39,938 bases of DNA from an uncultured Acetatifactor sp. (GCA_910586775.1 CAJUJN010000037.1:1-39938); one strand, 5' to 3'. Counted from the first letter of the stretch, positions 14,648 to 24,659 are shown. Made by a program: numbers and translations. The notes: generated from the letters alone by a model not told the origin.

Positions 14648-17600
14648 CCGTCCACCTCCCTCTCCCGTTTCCGCCCCATGCCGGGCTTTGCCGGTGCCGG
14701 GGGTTCATATTCCTTCAGCGCTTTCAGGATAGAGGGCCTGCCTTCTGGTGCTCTCCCCGGACAGACTTCTCCGTTTTCCCAACTCTTTTCTTCCACCTGC
14801 TTCTCCTGCCCTTTTCCTGTCTTTTTTTCAGCCTTCGGTTCCTCCCTGCCCTTTTCCTCATTGTCAAGGGCTGTGTTCAGTTCCGCCAGACGGGCAGATT
14901 TCTGCGTCAGCTCCTGCTCCTGGGTGAACGGCTTCTCCATCTCTTCCTTCGCATTCTCCATCTCCTCCCGGAACCGTGCCAGATTCTCCCTCTGCGCCTC
15001 CAGGCTCTGTGGAATCCGTTCCAAGGCATTGTTGATACGGGCGATATTGCCCACCTGGTCATCGGAAAGCTCCGCCGTATAGGTCAGGTGCTGCTTCATG
15101 GTCACTTTGAATTTAGCATCAGAGAACGACAGCTTCATGGGAAAGCCCCGGTACTCCCCCAGCTCTATCTCCTTTCCTGGTTCGTCGATAAGCCTGCAGG
15201 CCGCCACGATGGCTCTCCCCGCCTCCTTGCGTTCCGCATAGTCCGTACCCATGACGGTCATGGAAAAGACATCCTCCTTCACCGGATGCGCCTCCAACAC
15301 CGGCAGATCTGCCTCCAGGCAGTCGATGTAAAGCTGTGTCTCTTTCAGTTTATTGGGGTAATATCCCCGCACCCTGTCCTGGAGCTCGTACTGTTGAGAG
15401 AGGTGATTGGATTTCAGCATTTTCAGCTTCGTCACTTGTATGTCCAGATCCATCTTCTCCTTAATGCGCGAATCCCCGGTGGCCAGCATTTTTACCTCCG
15501 CGTAGGAAAGCGCTGTTGCGTCCACGTCCTCCATGGAGCGCATAGGGGACTTGCCGGTCATGACCTGGCCGATGAACTTCTGCTTTGATTCCACCAGCCC
15601 CCAGGTATAAGCGTCAAATGTTCCTTTTGTGACATAACGGTAAATCCGCACATGCTGATTCTGATTCCCCCTTCGGATGATCCTGCCAGCCCGCTGCTCC
15701 AGGTCAGCCGGGCGCCATGGGCAGTCCAGGTCATGGGATGCTACAAGTCTGGTCTGCACGTTGGTCCCGGCCCCCATTTTCTGGGTACTGCCCAACAGAA
15801 TCCGCACCTGCCCCTCCCGGACTTTTGCAAAAAGCTCCGCTTTCTGGGTCTCTGTGTTGGCGCTGTGGATGAAAGCCACTTCCTCCGCCGGAACTCCCCT
15901 TGCAATCAGCTTCTTCCGTATATCCTCATAAACGCTGGACTCCATCCTGATTTCTTCCGCTAAAAGTCCTGCAGCTTCTTCCTCTGCAGTCGGCTCACCC
16001 TCCACACTGCCATTTTCTCCTGCCGTCCTGTTGACCGGTATTATGGCTGTTCCATCCTGTGGGGCAGCTTCCTCCCGCTTTTCCTCTGCCCTGCCCTCTG
16101 TGCCCTGTGGTGTGGCTTTTTCTCCGTAAGACTGCTTTCCTTCCAGTCCCGCATTCTGGGCTTCCGCCTCCTGTTCCGGTGATTCCTTTTTTGCCGCCGC
16201 TTTTCCTTTTGGAGTAGAAAGATCTGAAAAAATAAGCTGCGCCCCTCTTGTGTCTGCTGTCTCCTGCCAAATCCGGAATACATTCTCCACACAGGCATTC
16301 ACCTTGCTGCCCGGGTCATCCGGAAGCAATGGGTTCAGAATGCGCTGATCCAGGGCCAGCTTCCTCCCGTCCGAGGTCACCTTGAGCATGTTATCTATGA
16401 CTGGATCCAACTTTTCACTGCGTATCTTCTCCGCCCGCTCCGCAAGCCCCTTTACCATCTCCTTCTGTGCCGGAGAAGGCTCCGTCTGGATGGTGATGTA
16501 CTCCGCCTCCGGCACCGGGAGCTTCAGCATCTCCGCCGTCTGGATGTCCGCCGCCTCTTTCCACAGATTCATCAGCTCCGGCAGATTGTAGAATCGGGAG
16601 AACCGGGTCTTGAGCCGGAAGCCCGTCCCCTCCGGCTTTAATTCCACCGCCGTCACCTGTTCCCCAAAGGTGGCAGCCCAGTTGTCGAAATGCAGGAGAC
16701 TCCTGGTCTGCCCGGTGCTGTCCGTAAACCCCGTCTCCAACATGTCATACTGGAGGTAGCGCATCATGGTATACAACTCCACTACCGAATTGCTGATAGG
16801 AGTCCCGGTGGCGAAAACAATCCCTTTTCCACCAGTGATTTCATCCAGGTAACGACACTTGTCAAACATGTCGCTGCTCTTCTGGGCGCTGGACTGGGTG
16901 ACCCCCGCAACATTACTCATTTTTGTTTGCAAATAAAGGTTTTTATAATAATGCGCCTCATCCACAAACAGCCGGTCAATGCCCAGTTCCTCAAAGGTTA
17001 CGGTATCATCCTTCTTTTTGTCATGAAGCTTCTGCAGCCTTTCCTCCAGGCGTTTTTTCGTCCTCTCCATCTGCTTGACGGTGAAGTATTCCTGTTTTTC
17101 GATCTTCGCCTCCAGAATAGCATCCACCACCCCGTCTATCTGCTCTTTGATGGCAGCCTCCTGCCGCTCCGTCGAGAGGGGGATTTTCTCGAACTGGCCG
17201 TGGCCGATAATTACCGCGTCATAGTCTCCCGTGGCAATGCGGGCGCAGAAACGCTTCCTGTTCTTCCGCTCGAAGTCCTTCTTTGTCGCCACCAACACCT
17301 TCGCGCCGGGGTAAAGGGAAAGAAACTCCCCGCCCCACTGTTCCGTCAGGTGGTTAGGCACCACAATCATAGTCTTCCTGCACAGTCCCAACCGCCTGCC
17401 TTCCATGGCCGCCGCCACCATCTCATAGGTCTTGCCTGCCCCCACCACATGGGCAAGCAGCGTGTTCCCGCCGTAAAGGATCCTGGCCACCGCATTCCTC
17501 TGATGCGCTTCCAGGCGCTTCTCCGGGTTCATGCCGGAGAAGATAATATGCCGTCCGTCGTATTCCCGGGGACGAACGGAGTTGAACAGCCGATTGTAGA

Positions 17601-20600
17601 TGCCGCATAAGTCAGCGCGCCTCTCCGGCTCTTTAAAAATCCAATTCTGGAACGCCTCCTTTATGGCCTCCTGTTTCTGCTGTGCGATGGCGGTCTCCTT
17701 CCCATTCAGCACACGGATTTCCCTGCCATCCTCCGACTCCTTATAGTCGAAAATCTGGATAGGCCGCTGGTTTAAAGTGTTCTCAAATATCTCATAGGCG
17801 CTTATACGCTTTGTCCCATAAGTATTCCATACCCGGGTGTCGGACTGTCTCACCGCCTCCACGTCCCTCTTCACATGCCACTCACCGGTGGATTCCGAAT
17901 ACAGCACGTCAACCTTCCCCCGCCGCAGCCTCGTGGGAGGATTGAGCAGCTCGAACAGGAACTGCCTGTAATATTTCGTGTCAATCCAGGGGACACCAAT
18001 GCGGACGCTGATTTCCGGGGCGGAAAGCTCCTTTGGCTGCACCTTTTCCAATGCCTCCACGTTCACGGCAAATTCCGGGTATGTGGAGGCCGCCTCCTTT
18101 GCTTCCTCCAACTTCTGGCGCACGTTGCCGGACAGGTATTCGTCCGCCGCCTGCCAGCCCGCATCCCATCCCTCCCCCTGCATGCCGGGGTCAAAAGGGC
18201 CGGTGGAGGGAGCCTTGAAGATGATGCCCTTTAAATCGGCCACAATCTGCGGAATCTTCTCACTTCCGCCCATCAGGGATGCCATAAACTCCAGATCCAC
18301 GCAGGCCCGCTCCCCTATGGATACCCCCAGAGCCTCCACCGCCGTGTCAACACTGCTCACAGGGCTTCTGTAGTTGATAGTCCGCCTGTAAAACATATCC
18401 GCCTTGCATTTGAAATTCCCCTCCCCGTCCAATACCTCCAGGGAACTGAGCAGGGGATAGGAGGAATCCTGCCGGAACACATTGCGATTCCCCGGGCTGT
18501 TCAACAGGCCGTATTTTTTCTGAAAGCTGTCATAAAGCGCATTCAGCCCCGCCTGTTCCTTTGTAACCTCCTCGTCCCCTGCACCGCTTAACTGCAGATC
18601 AATGAGCCGCCTGGCACTGTCCCGGATAGCGATCATGCCCCTGGCGCGCTGTGCGGGCAGCCCTTTCAGTTCCACCGTCTTCATGCGGGAATTCTCCCGG
18701 AAGTAAAATTTCCCTCCCTTCTCCGTAAAGCTGAAATTGCGTACCTCCGGATCTGCAGGTATGCTTTCCGTATTTCCTTGTTCCTTCTGCCCCGGTGCGT
18801 CCATCTGCAAAAGCTCCCGGTCCGGCACTGCAATGCCGCTCACAGCCTGTACAAGCAGATCCTTTAATTCAACTCCCTCAAAGGGCAGGCAGGCCGTATC
18901 CGTTTCGTTGCCATACCTATTTGCCGTAAAGGCCATCCTCCCCAACACCATTTCCGGATGCCGCAGGAAATAACGGTTTATGGGAATCCCTTCCGCCGTC
19001 TGCCCGGTGTGCACCCAGTCCGGCAGTCTCTCCGGCGCACTTCCCCGCTTCTGAAAAAAGAGAATGTCCGCCGTGACAGTAGTGCCTGCATTTCTCTGAA
19101 ACGCAGTATTCGGCAGGCGGATGGCCCCTAGAAGGTCCGCCTTCTGCGCCAGCCCCTCCCGGACGCTGCTGTTTGCCTTATCCATGGTGCCCTTAGAAGT
19201 AAGGAAAGCCATGACACCGCCCGGGCGCACCTTATCCAACGCCTTCGTCAGGAAATAGTCATGTATCAAAAGATTCTGCCTGTCATAACGCCTGTCATGC
19301 ACCTTGTACTCCCCGAAAGGCACGTTGCCAACTGCAAGGTCAAAAAAATCATCCGGAAATTCCATCTGCTCGAACCCGCCCACAGTGATATACGCCTTCT
19401 GGTACAGCTGCCCCGCAATCCGCCCGGTCAGGCTGTCTAATTCCACTCCGTAAAGTCTGGAATGTCCGTATTCCTCCGGAAGCAGCCCGAAAAAATTACC
19501 GATACCGCAGGAAGGCTCCAGGATATTGCCAGGAATAAAATCCATGCGCCCCAGAGCTTCATAGACCGCCCCAATGACTATGGGGCTTGTATAGTGGGCA
19601 TTCAGCACCGTACTCCTGGCGGATTCATATTCCTCCGGAGTCAGGGCTTCCCTTAACTGGGCATATTCCTTCGCCCATTTCTCATTGGACGGGTCAAAAG
19701 CCTGGGCAAGACCGCCCCAGCCCACATACTTTGACAAAACCTCCTGTTCCTCCGGCGCTGCCATGCGGTTTTCCCCCTCAATCTCTTTCAGGGTGCGGAT
19801 TGCCGCAAGGTTGTTCTGGAATTTTGCCTTCTGTCCGCCTGTGCCCAGGGCTTCATCCGTGATACGGAAGTTGTGCAGTTCAGAACCAGGACGGGATTCT
19901 GGGCCGGCAGGAAGTTCCTGGCCCACAGGATCCTTTGGCATCACAAGCTCATAAGGCAGACCGATATGGGTTTCCTCCACCGGTTCTGCAGCGACAACCT
20001 GCCCGCCATCAATCTCCACTGTCTCCGGGAAAATCTCCTTCTCCCCGGTTCCCGCCTGTCCTCCCGATTCCGGCAGATCCATCCTTCCCGGTTTTATGAT
20101 TTCCCCTTCCACATGGGGCAGACTGCTCTTCCCTGTTTCGGTTTCCGCTTCCGTCCGGCACTGTTCCCTCTCCTGCAGGACACTTCCTGTTACTTCCCCC
20201 AACTGTTCCTTCGGGATACCCAATTCCACCAGTCTTTCAGAATCCACATTGCCCAGATGCACAAGCTCTGCATAGTCCAGTTCATACAGCTCCCTGTCAA
20301 TCAACTCCCGCAGGCTGCCGTACTGGCGCTTTTCTACACAAATATCATCCACAAACTTGCTGATGGAAAAATCCAGCAGGTTTGCTTCCGCCAGTATGGT
20401 AATTTCATACTGTTCATCCTCTATGAAGTTCCAGGCCAGACCTATATGCTCCAGGTTGTCAAAGTCCACAGGCTCCGCGTCATACTCGTCCCGGCAGAAG
20501 GCATCAATCAGCAGTTTTGCTTCTCCCAGGTCCCGGCTGCTCCTGCCTGGCTCCCCGTCTTCCCCTTCCGGCTGCTCCTGTTCCTGCAGCCATTCCGGCA

Positions 20601-23184
20601 CATCCGGTTCCTCCGCCAGTTCAAACACGCTGAAATCAAAAGCAAGCTGTCCGCCCGTCCCTTCCTTTGTCTTCTGCTGCTTTCCGGCAAGAATGCGGGC
20701 GGCAGTTTCCAGTTCTCCCCCTGCTACCGTTTTCTCCTGCCTGCCGATCCTGTTTCCTGTCTTCTTCTCCGGATTCCTTTCCTGTCCGGCACCCTGGCCC
20801 GGTTCCGCCTTTCCCACAGCCCGGCTTTGCTCTTCTGCATTTTCCTGTTTCTTCTGTTTTGCTCCCTCCCTGCCCCTGTGTTGCCCCCGGAGAGCTTCCA
20901 CGGAAAGAGGGGTAAACAGAGAATACTTCCCCTGCACATAAGCCTCCATCATCTCCAGAGTTTTCCTCATGAGAGGGTAGTTTTCTGCATCCTCCGGGGA
21001 GACTGCCCCAAAGGCCTCTTTCATATCCTGATACAGAATTCCGGTATATTTCGCATCCTCCAGCATGGGACGGTAGTCCCGCTGTGCCGCCTGCGAATCC
21101 CATTCCCGCTTTCCCTTCCCACGTCTGGCGGAATCTCTGTACTGGAAATCGTAAATCTGGCGGGCAAGCTCCTGCTTTTCATACTCGGGGATAAATGCCG
21201 TCTCTTCCCGGTTCAGATATGTGCCTCCCTGCACCATGCCCCGGATGCGCGTCTCCACTGTTTTCCAGTCCAACTTCACCGCATCGTACCCATTTGTTCC
21301 GGAAGCCTCATCCTGCCTGATGATTTCAACCCCCATAGAACCGTACCCAATCCGACATCCCCCATACCACAGCAGCCTGCCGCTGCGCTCCTTCTTTAAA
21401 AAAGCTGTGCATTCCTCCGGACTGTGCCCCTGCATGTAATAGGAAACCAGGCGCATTTTGCTGTCCCGAAGGCTGTCCTTATCGTTGCCGCCACAGGTAA
21501 GAGCCCTGTCTACCACGTCCCAGGGTATGGGACGAGTCGTGGAAGAACCGTCCTTTTCCGTCTGCCGCATCTCCTGGGCTCTGGCGATGTGCTCCAACTG
21601 TCCTTCCACCGTGGGAAAAAGAGAAATCTGCGCAGATTCTGTTTCCAGACTTTCCCCCGTCCCTGGCTCCCTGGCTACATCATTCTGTTCTGAAATGGGC
21701 AGGGATGCAGAAATGACAGAATCTTGTTCCAGAGACACAGAAACGGCAGGGTTCTGCCCCGCCGTCTCCTGTTCTTTACTCTGAACTTTTTCTGCTGCCT
21801 CCTTATTTCTCTCCGGAAGCCTTCCTCCTTCTGCACCCAAAAGCCTCTCTCTGGAAAGCCCTTCCGGTTCCTGTGGGGCAACTGCCTCTTCCTTCCTTAG
21901 TGGTACACGATCTCCCGAAGTACCTCTTCCTCTGCTATCTCCATGAAGCCGTTCACTGCCTGCACCCAGGCCATCTGGTTCCTCTCCTTCAGAGCTTCGT
22001 CCACTCCGCTCTGCTTCATCATCCCCGCCACGGCCTGATCCACCTGCTCCTGCGCCTGCCTGTCGATTTCCCTCAAATGCGGCAGGAGCCTGCCCGTCAG
22101 CAGCATGGAGGTGTATGTCCCCCTGTGGTACTCCTGCAGGAAGCTCTGCCTCAGCATCCCGTATTTCCCCAGGAGCATTCCTTCCGTCTCGTCCTCCCCG
22201 TCCGCTGCCAGCTCCGGAATCAGGTATTCCCCGCACTTCCTGTATGCCAGATTCTCCATGTTGCTCTCTCCCTTCTATGCTTTCTCGCTTTAAAGCGTTA
22301 AATTTTTGTATGTCATCAGTATAACGGATCGGTGGAGGATTTTCAAGAGGTTTTTCCTCGTTTTTTCCATCTTCCTTTTCTTTCCGGATTTTCTGCAGCC
22401 TTTCCGCCAGCTCCCTGTCCTGGTGGCGGATTGTCCTTCCTATTTCCTGCAGGATTCCCATGGAAACCGTACTCACTGCATTCCCCAGATGGTGCAAGGC
22501 TGCCGGGTCTGAAAATGCCCGGATCCCCCCGAGCCTGTCCGGTTCCAGGTATTCCTCCCCATCCAGTCCGCATCGGGTGAGCACGGTGTACTGGACGCTG
22601 GCACAGAGCACTTCACGGAAATATGCCTCCGGACTCCTGCCGTCTTTTCCTCTCACAGGGCTGTCCTGCACAGCCCCATGCCTACTGCCCCTGTCATAGG
22701 CCAGATCCTGTAAATATTCCGGAAGAGCCTTCTCCACCGCATGTTCCACGGCTTCCATCAGACACTTTCCTAGGCTCCCGCTATTGTCCGTCCCATACTG
22801 CCCCTTAAGCATCTCCAAAACGGCAGGCAGATATTCCTCCCCCATCTTCCACAGGCGCGGCTCCCTTGCCCCCCGTACCGGCCTGGTGTCCGCCACATCA
22901 AATACATAGGTGAGATAAGGTCTTCCCCCATCCCGCTGCCGGAGCAGAGCGATTCCCTTTGCGCCCCTCTTCACCCACCGGTGCATTGTGTTGTTCCACA
23001 GCTCCATGGACGCACAGGCTTCTGCGTCCGGCTTCTGGGCATAGATCAGAAGCTGGTCATCAAAATTGTATTTATACAGCCTGGACGCTGTGGTAAGGTA
23101 CTGCTTCCAGCTGTCCGCATCCTGGGTGATGCTGTGGGCCGTCCAGTCAGCCATCCCCGATACGAGCTGCACTTTTCCTACCAT
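14644..23184 (-). CDS. Giant DNA methylase / SNF2-type helicase fusion of the ICE
   Basis: This 2846-aa protein is typical of the largest gene in Tn1549-like ICEs. After an N-terminal conserved module (about 1-150, TAHSITQDADSWKQYL and FDDQLLIYAQKPDAEACAS) come long Glu/Gly/Arg-rich linkers. An adenine-methylase-type domain follows, with EPSCGIGNFFG (from 1223) and NVPFG near 1285, a variant of NPPY. A superfamily 2 helicase comes next: GAGKT near 1917, DEAH at 2075-2078, TGTPISNS, and motif VI QRAGRIIRRGNQNQ from 2497. The C-terminus is a coiled coil. It probably unwinds or protects transferring DNA. I use the ATG at 23184 (MVGKVQLVSG) because GGAGGGAGG lies 7-12 nt upstream; the frame is open further but only from a GTG without a binding site. 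An IS200-type insertion lies just upstream. Confidence 0.9.
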   Translation of the reverse strand: MVGKVQLVSGMADWTAHSITQDADSWKQYLTTASRLYKYNFDDQLLIYAQKPDAEACASMELWNNTMHRWVKRGAKGIALLRQRDGGRPYLTYVFDVADTRPVRGAREPRLWKMGEEYLPAVLEMLKGQYGTDNSGSLGKCLMEAVEHAVEKALPEYLQDLAYDRGSRHGAVQDSPVRGKDGRSPEAYFREVLCASVQYTVLTRCGLDGEEYLEPDRLGGIRAFSDPAALHHLGNAVSTVSMGILQEIGRTIRHQDRELAERLQKIRKEKEDGKNEEKPLENPPPIRYTDDIQKFNALKRESIEGREQHGESGIQEVRGIPDSGAGSGRGGRDGRNAPGEIRDAEAELPAGVPQGDIHLHAADGQAPAAFEGNRQAGAGAGGSGRGGDDEAERSGRSSEGEEPDGLGAGSERLHGDSRGRGTSGDRVPLRKEEAVAPQEPEGLSRERLLGAEGGRLPERNKEAAEKVQSKEQETAGQNPAVSVSLEQDSVISASLPISEQNDVAREPGTGESLETESAQISLFPTVEGQLEHIARAQEMRQTEKDGSSTTRPIPWDVVDRALTCGGNDKDSLRDSKMRLVSYYMQGHSPEECTAFLKKERSGRLLWYGGCRIGYGSMGVEIIRQDEASGTNGYDAVKLDWKTVETRIRGMVQGGTYLNREETAFIPEYEKQELARQIYDFQYRDSARRGKGKREWDSQAAQRDYRPMLEDAKYTGILYQDMKEAFGAVSPEDAENYPLMRKTLEMMEAYVQGKYSLFTPLSVEALRGQHRGREGAKQKKQENAEEQSRAVGKAEPGQGAGQERNPEKKTGNRIGRQEKTVAGGELETAARILAGKQQKTKEGTGGQLAFDFSVFELAEEPDVPEWLQEQEQPEGEDGEPGRSSRDLGEAKLLIDAFCRDEYDAEPVDFDNLEHIGLAWNFIEDEQYEITILAEANLLDFSISKFVDDICVEKRQYGSLRELIDRELYELDYAELVHLGNVDSERLVELGIPKEQLGEVTGSVLQEREQCRTEAETETGKSSLPHVEGEIIKPGRMDLPESGGQAGTGEKEIFPETVEIDGGQVVAAEPVEETHIGLPYELVMPKDPVGQELPAGPESRPGSELHNFRITDEALGTGGQKAKFQNNLAAIRTLKEIEGENRMAAPEEQEVLSKYVGWGGLAQAFDPSNEKWAKEYAQLREALTPEEYESARSTVLNAHYTSPIVIGAVYEALGRMDFIPGNILEPSCGIGNFFGLLPEEYGHSRLYGVELDSLTGRIAGQLYQKAYITVGGFEQMEFPDDFFDLAVGNVPFGEYKVHDRRYDRQNLLIHDYFLTKALDKVRPGGVMAFLTSKGTMDKANSSVREGLAQKADLLGAIRLPNTAFQRNAGTTVTADILFFQKRGSAPERLPDWVHTGQTAEGIPINRYFLRHPEMVLGRMAFTANRYGNETDTACLPFEGVELKDLLVQAVSGIAVPDRELLQMDAPGQKEQGNTESIPADPEVRNFSFTEKGGKFYFRENSRMKTVELKGLPAQRARGMIAIRDSARRLIDLQLSGAGDEEVTKEQAGLNALYDSFQKKYGLLNSPGNRNVFRQDSSYPLLSSLEVLDGEGNFKCKADMFYRRTINYRSPVSSVDTAVEALGVSIGERACVDLEFMASLMGGSEKIPQIVADLKGIIFKAPSTGPFDPGMQGEGWDAGWQAADEYLSGNVRQKLEEAKEAASTYPEFAVNVEALEKVQPKELSAPEISVRIGVPWIDTKYYRQFLFELLNPPTRLRRGKVDVLYSESTGEWHVKRDVEAVRQSDTRVWNTYGTKRISAYEIFENTLNQRPIQIFDYKESEDGREIRVLNGKETAIAQQKQEAIKEAFQNWIFKEPERRADLCGIYNRLFNSVRPREYDGRHIIFSGMNPEKRLEAHQRNAVARILYGGNTLLAHVVGAGKTYEMVAAAMEGRRLGLCRKTMIVVPNHLTEQWGGEFLSLYPGAKVLVATKKDFERKNRKRFCARIATGDYDAVIIGHGQFEKIPLSTERQEAAIKEQIDGVVDAILEAKIEKQEYFTVKQMERTKKRLEERLQKLHDKKKDDTVTFEELGIDRLFVDEAHYYKNLYLQTKMSNVAGVTQSSAQKSSDMFDKCRYLDEITGGKGIVFATGTPISNSVVELYTMMRYLQYDMLETGFTDSTGQTRSLLHFDNWAATFGEQVTAVELKPEGTGFRLKTRFSRFYNLPELMNLWKEAADIQTAEMLKLPVPEAEYITIQTEPSPAQKEMVKGLAERAEKIRSEKLDPVIDNMLKVTSDGRKLALDQRILNPLLPDDPGSKVNACVENVFRIWQETADTRGAQLIFSDLSTPKGKAAAKKESPEQEAEAQNAGLEGKQSYGEKATPQGTEGRAEEKREEAAPQDGTAIIPVNRTAGENGSVEGEPTAEEEAAGLLAEEIRMESSVYEDIRKKLIARGVPAEEVAFIHSANTETQKAELFAKVREGQVRILLGSTQKMGAGTNVQTRLVASHDLDCPWRPADLEQRAGRIIRRGNQNQHVRIYRYVTKGTFDAYTWGLVESKQKFIGQVMTGKSPMRSMEDVDATALSYAEVKMLATGDSRIKEKMDLDIQVTKLKMLKSNHLSQQYELQDRVRGYYPNKLKETQLYIDCLEADLPVLEAHPVKEDVFSMTVMGTDYAERKEAGRAIVAACRLIDEPGKEIELGEYRGFPMKLSFSDAKFKVTMKQHLTYTAELSDDQVGNIARINNALERIPQSLEAQRENLARFREEMENAKEEMEKPFTQEQELTQKSARLAELNTALDNEEKGREEPKAEKKTGKGQEKQVEEKSWENGEVCPGRAPEGRPSILKALKEYEPPAPAKPGMGRKREREVDG

Positions 23185-23309
23185 GTGTAACCTCCCTCCA
23201 CCATGAATATAGATTTTATTAGTCTCACATCTATACACAAAAACAGAGCGCACAGGATGGTGATCTCTATACGCTCTGTCTTTATCTCGTTATTATGTTT
23301 TAATTAGCA

Positions 23310-23330
23310 ACCCCCATTTCAAATGGGGGT
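23310..23330. repeat. Terminal hairpin of the IS200-type element (tnpA 3' side)
   Basis: ACCCCCATTT and AAATGGGGGT form a perfect 10-bp inverted repeat around one C. It matches the hairpin at 23946-23966 except for one base pair per arm, as expected for the two ends of one element. Confidence 0.75.
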
Positions 23331-23424
23331 CTAACTTTAACCCCTCCGGGGTATTTCTCTGGTTCCGCCAGAGGCGGGATTTCGCAGTACCATTTTTACT
23401 GGTTGCCTCCTAAAGAAGGCTCTC

Positions 23425-23847
23425 CTACTTTCTTCCGTCCTCCAGCTTGTCGTTCTCTTCCTGTTCCTGAATATATTTCAAAATCGTTTCTTCGTTTACA
23501 TTCCCTACTGTCGAAACATAGTATCCTCGCGCCCAGAAATGCCTGTCTCCCCATTTTGTTCGGTACTCCGGATGCCTGTCAAAAAGCATCAACGTACTCT
23601 TCCCTTTCAGATATGACATGAATTCCGATACGCTTATCTTCGGCGGTATTGCAACATACATATGAATATGATCTTTGCATACCCGCCCATCAATTAGATC
23701 CACCTGTTTCATCTCACACAGCTTCTTGATGATTGCAACCAAATCTTTTTTAGTTTCTCCATACATTATCTTTCTTCTATACTTCGGTATAAAAACAATA
23801 TGATAGGTGCAATTCCATCTTGTGTGTGTTATACTTTGATTATCCAT
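23425..23847 (-). CDS. tnpA: IS200/IS605-family TnpA transposase
   Basis: This 140-aa HUH (Y1) transposase moves the element as single-stranded DNA. The metal-binding pair is His60 and His62 in DHIHMYV, and the nucleophilic tyrosine is Tyr125 in KYIQEQ; both fit the IS200 TnpA pattern. Length and motifs (THTRWNCTYHIVFIPKYR, SEFMSYLKGKST, WARGYYVSTVG) are those of an intact protein. The start at 23847 follows ATAGGAGG with a 9-nt spacer. There is no tnpB in the element, so it belongs to the IS200 rather than the IS605 organisation. The gene appears complete and possibly active. Confidence 0.95.
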   Translation of the reverse strand: MDNQSITHTRWNCTYHIVFIPKYRRKIMYGETKKDLVAIIKKLCEMKQVDLIDGRVCKDHIHMYVAIPPKISVSEFMSYLKGKSTLMLFDRHPEYRTKWGDRHFWARGYYVSTVGNVNEETILKYIQEQEENDKLEDGRK

Positions 23848-23945
23848 TTTGGATACCTCCTATGCTTTTGATATGGCCTGCGAAACCAATATCATTATAG
23901 CATAGGAGTTTTTTATACTCCACGCACCGCTACGGCTTTGCCTGT

Positions 23946-23966
23946 TCCCCCATCTCAGATGGGGGA
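23946..23966. repeat. Terminal hairpin of the IS200-type element (tnpA 5' side)
   Basis: TCCCCCATCT and AGATGGGGGA form a perfect 10-bp inverted repeat around one C, upstream of tnpA. It corresponds to the hairpin at 23310-23330. Confidence 0.75.
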
Positions 23967-24045
23967 TTAAAAGACTTTTTCATTTATTCCGCCAGACATC
24001 ACATATGGCGAAACCTCTTTACTTCCTTATTTATCTTTGCAGCTG

Positions 24046-24330
24046 TCAATCAGGATAATCATAATCCTGCATGACATCTACATCGTCAATATGTATATGC
24101 CACCGGGAACCAGGCAGCAGACCGATAATCTCCTGCAGACACTCACCCCAATAGTCATAAACTTCTGCAAAATGAATCATAGACGCAGAATCCCTCATAC
24201 ATTTCCCCTAACGGGTATTCTGCAATATACCGCTCCACAACCTTCCAGCAGGCTTCCTGCTCTTGTTCGGATATTCCCAATTCGCTTTCATGTTCCCGAT
24301 ATATCTAAGCTCCCTAAAGAATGCATGAAT
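24046..24330 (-). pseudogene. Frameshifted remnant, probably the 3' part of the 24288-24659 gene
   Basis: On the minus strand, coding-like sequence continues past the stop of the neighbouring gene in other frames. One frame reads YREHESELGISEQEQEACWK, then VVERYIAEYPLGEMYEGF, up to about 24170. After a frameshift there it continues with HFAEVYDYWGECLQEIIGLL and HIHIDDVDVMQDYDYPD, to a stop at 24046. The composition (acidic, aromatic, no low complexity) is that of real protein. The simplest reading is one gene of about 200 codons broken by two frameshifts. The family is not recognised. The IS200-type element lies immediately downstream. Confidence 0.55.
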
Positions 24331-24659
24331 TCAAGCTGAAGGTTTTTTAATTCTTTTATCCGTTCCGCAATCATACTTAAATACATTTCTTCCGTACGGT
24401 ACTCAGAAATCTCCTCATCTAGACATCTTCTGAAACCGGACAATATATTGATAATTGATGGTATATTGGTAACAAAATAACTTACAAATGCTTTTGGATA
24501 ACAATCCTCATTCTTATAGTCTTTTATTACTTCTTTGACTATCTTCTTCATTTGAAGATATGATTTCTCATTCCATCTACCGGCATTGATACGAATATAC
24601 ACGAATAATTCTTCGTCTGAAGCGATATAGTTATAAAAGTTTTTTAAGCTTTCTCTCAT
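24288..24659 (-). CDS. Hypothetical protein, possibly the 5' part of a broken gene
   Basis: This 123-aa AT-rich reading frame is predicted to be mostly helical: SLKNFYNYIASDEELFVYIR, SYLQMKKIVKEVIKDYKNED, FVTNIPSIINILSGFRRCLDEE. I do not recognise the family. The start at 24659 has only a GGGGGT sequence 8-9 nt upstream, a weak ribosome binding site. Its last residues (HSLGSLDISGT) look out of register, because a plausible continuation exists in another frame (see 24046-24330). The visible frame may therefore be the N-terminal part of a protein of about 200 aa. It stands between topoisomerase III and the giant helicase and is visibly more AT-rich than both, which suggests later acquisition. 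Confidence 0.5.
   Translation of the reverse strand: MRESLKNFYNYIASDEELFVYIRINAGRWNEKSYLQMKKIVKEVIKDYKNEDCYPKAFVSYFVTNIPSIINILSGFRRCLDEEISEYRTEEMYLSMIAERIKELKNLQLEFMHSLGSLDISGT

Larger units (their letters stand above)
23305..23975 (-). mobile_element. IS200/IS605-type insertion sequence (tnpA only)
   Basis: This is a single-gene IS200-like element. It carries tnpA (23425-23847) and near each end a near-identical palindrome: 23310-23330 (CCCCCATTT/AAATGGGGG) and 23946-23966 (CCCCCATCT/AGATGGGGG). This is the hairpin type that TnpA recognises in single-strand form. Elements of this family lack inverted repeats and target duplications, so the exact ends are uncertain by tens of bases. A minus-strand TATAAT box at 23894-23899 can drive tnpA. 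The 3' side between 23335 and 23424 is further structured (ACCCC/GGGGT and TCTGG/CCAGA stems). It sits between the giant helicase gene and an eroded locus, and would affect expression of the helicase if it carries terminating hairpins. Confidence 0.8.

Noticed and set aside
16690..17610. Open frame of 306 codons on the plus strand
   Set aside because: It is antisense to the conserved SNF2 helicase motifs and has no independent coding evidence.
19873..21399. Open frame of 508 codons on the plus strand
   Set aside because: It lies wholly antisense to the giant helicase gene, has no motifs or ribosome binding site and arises from the GC-biased codon use of the opposite strand.
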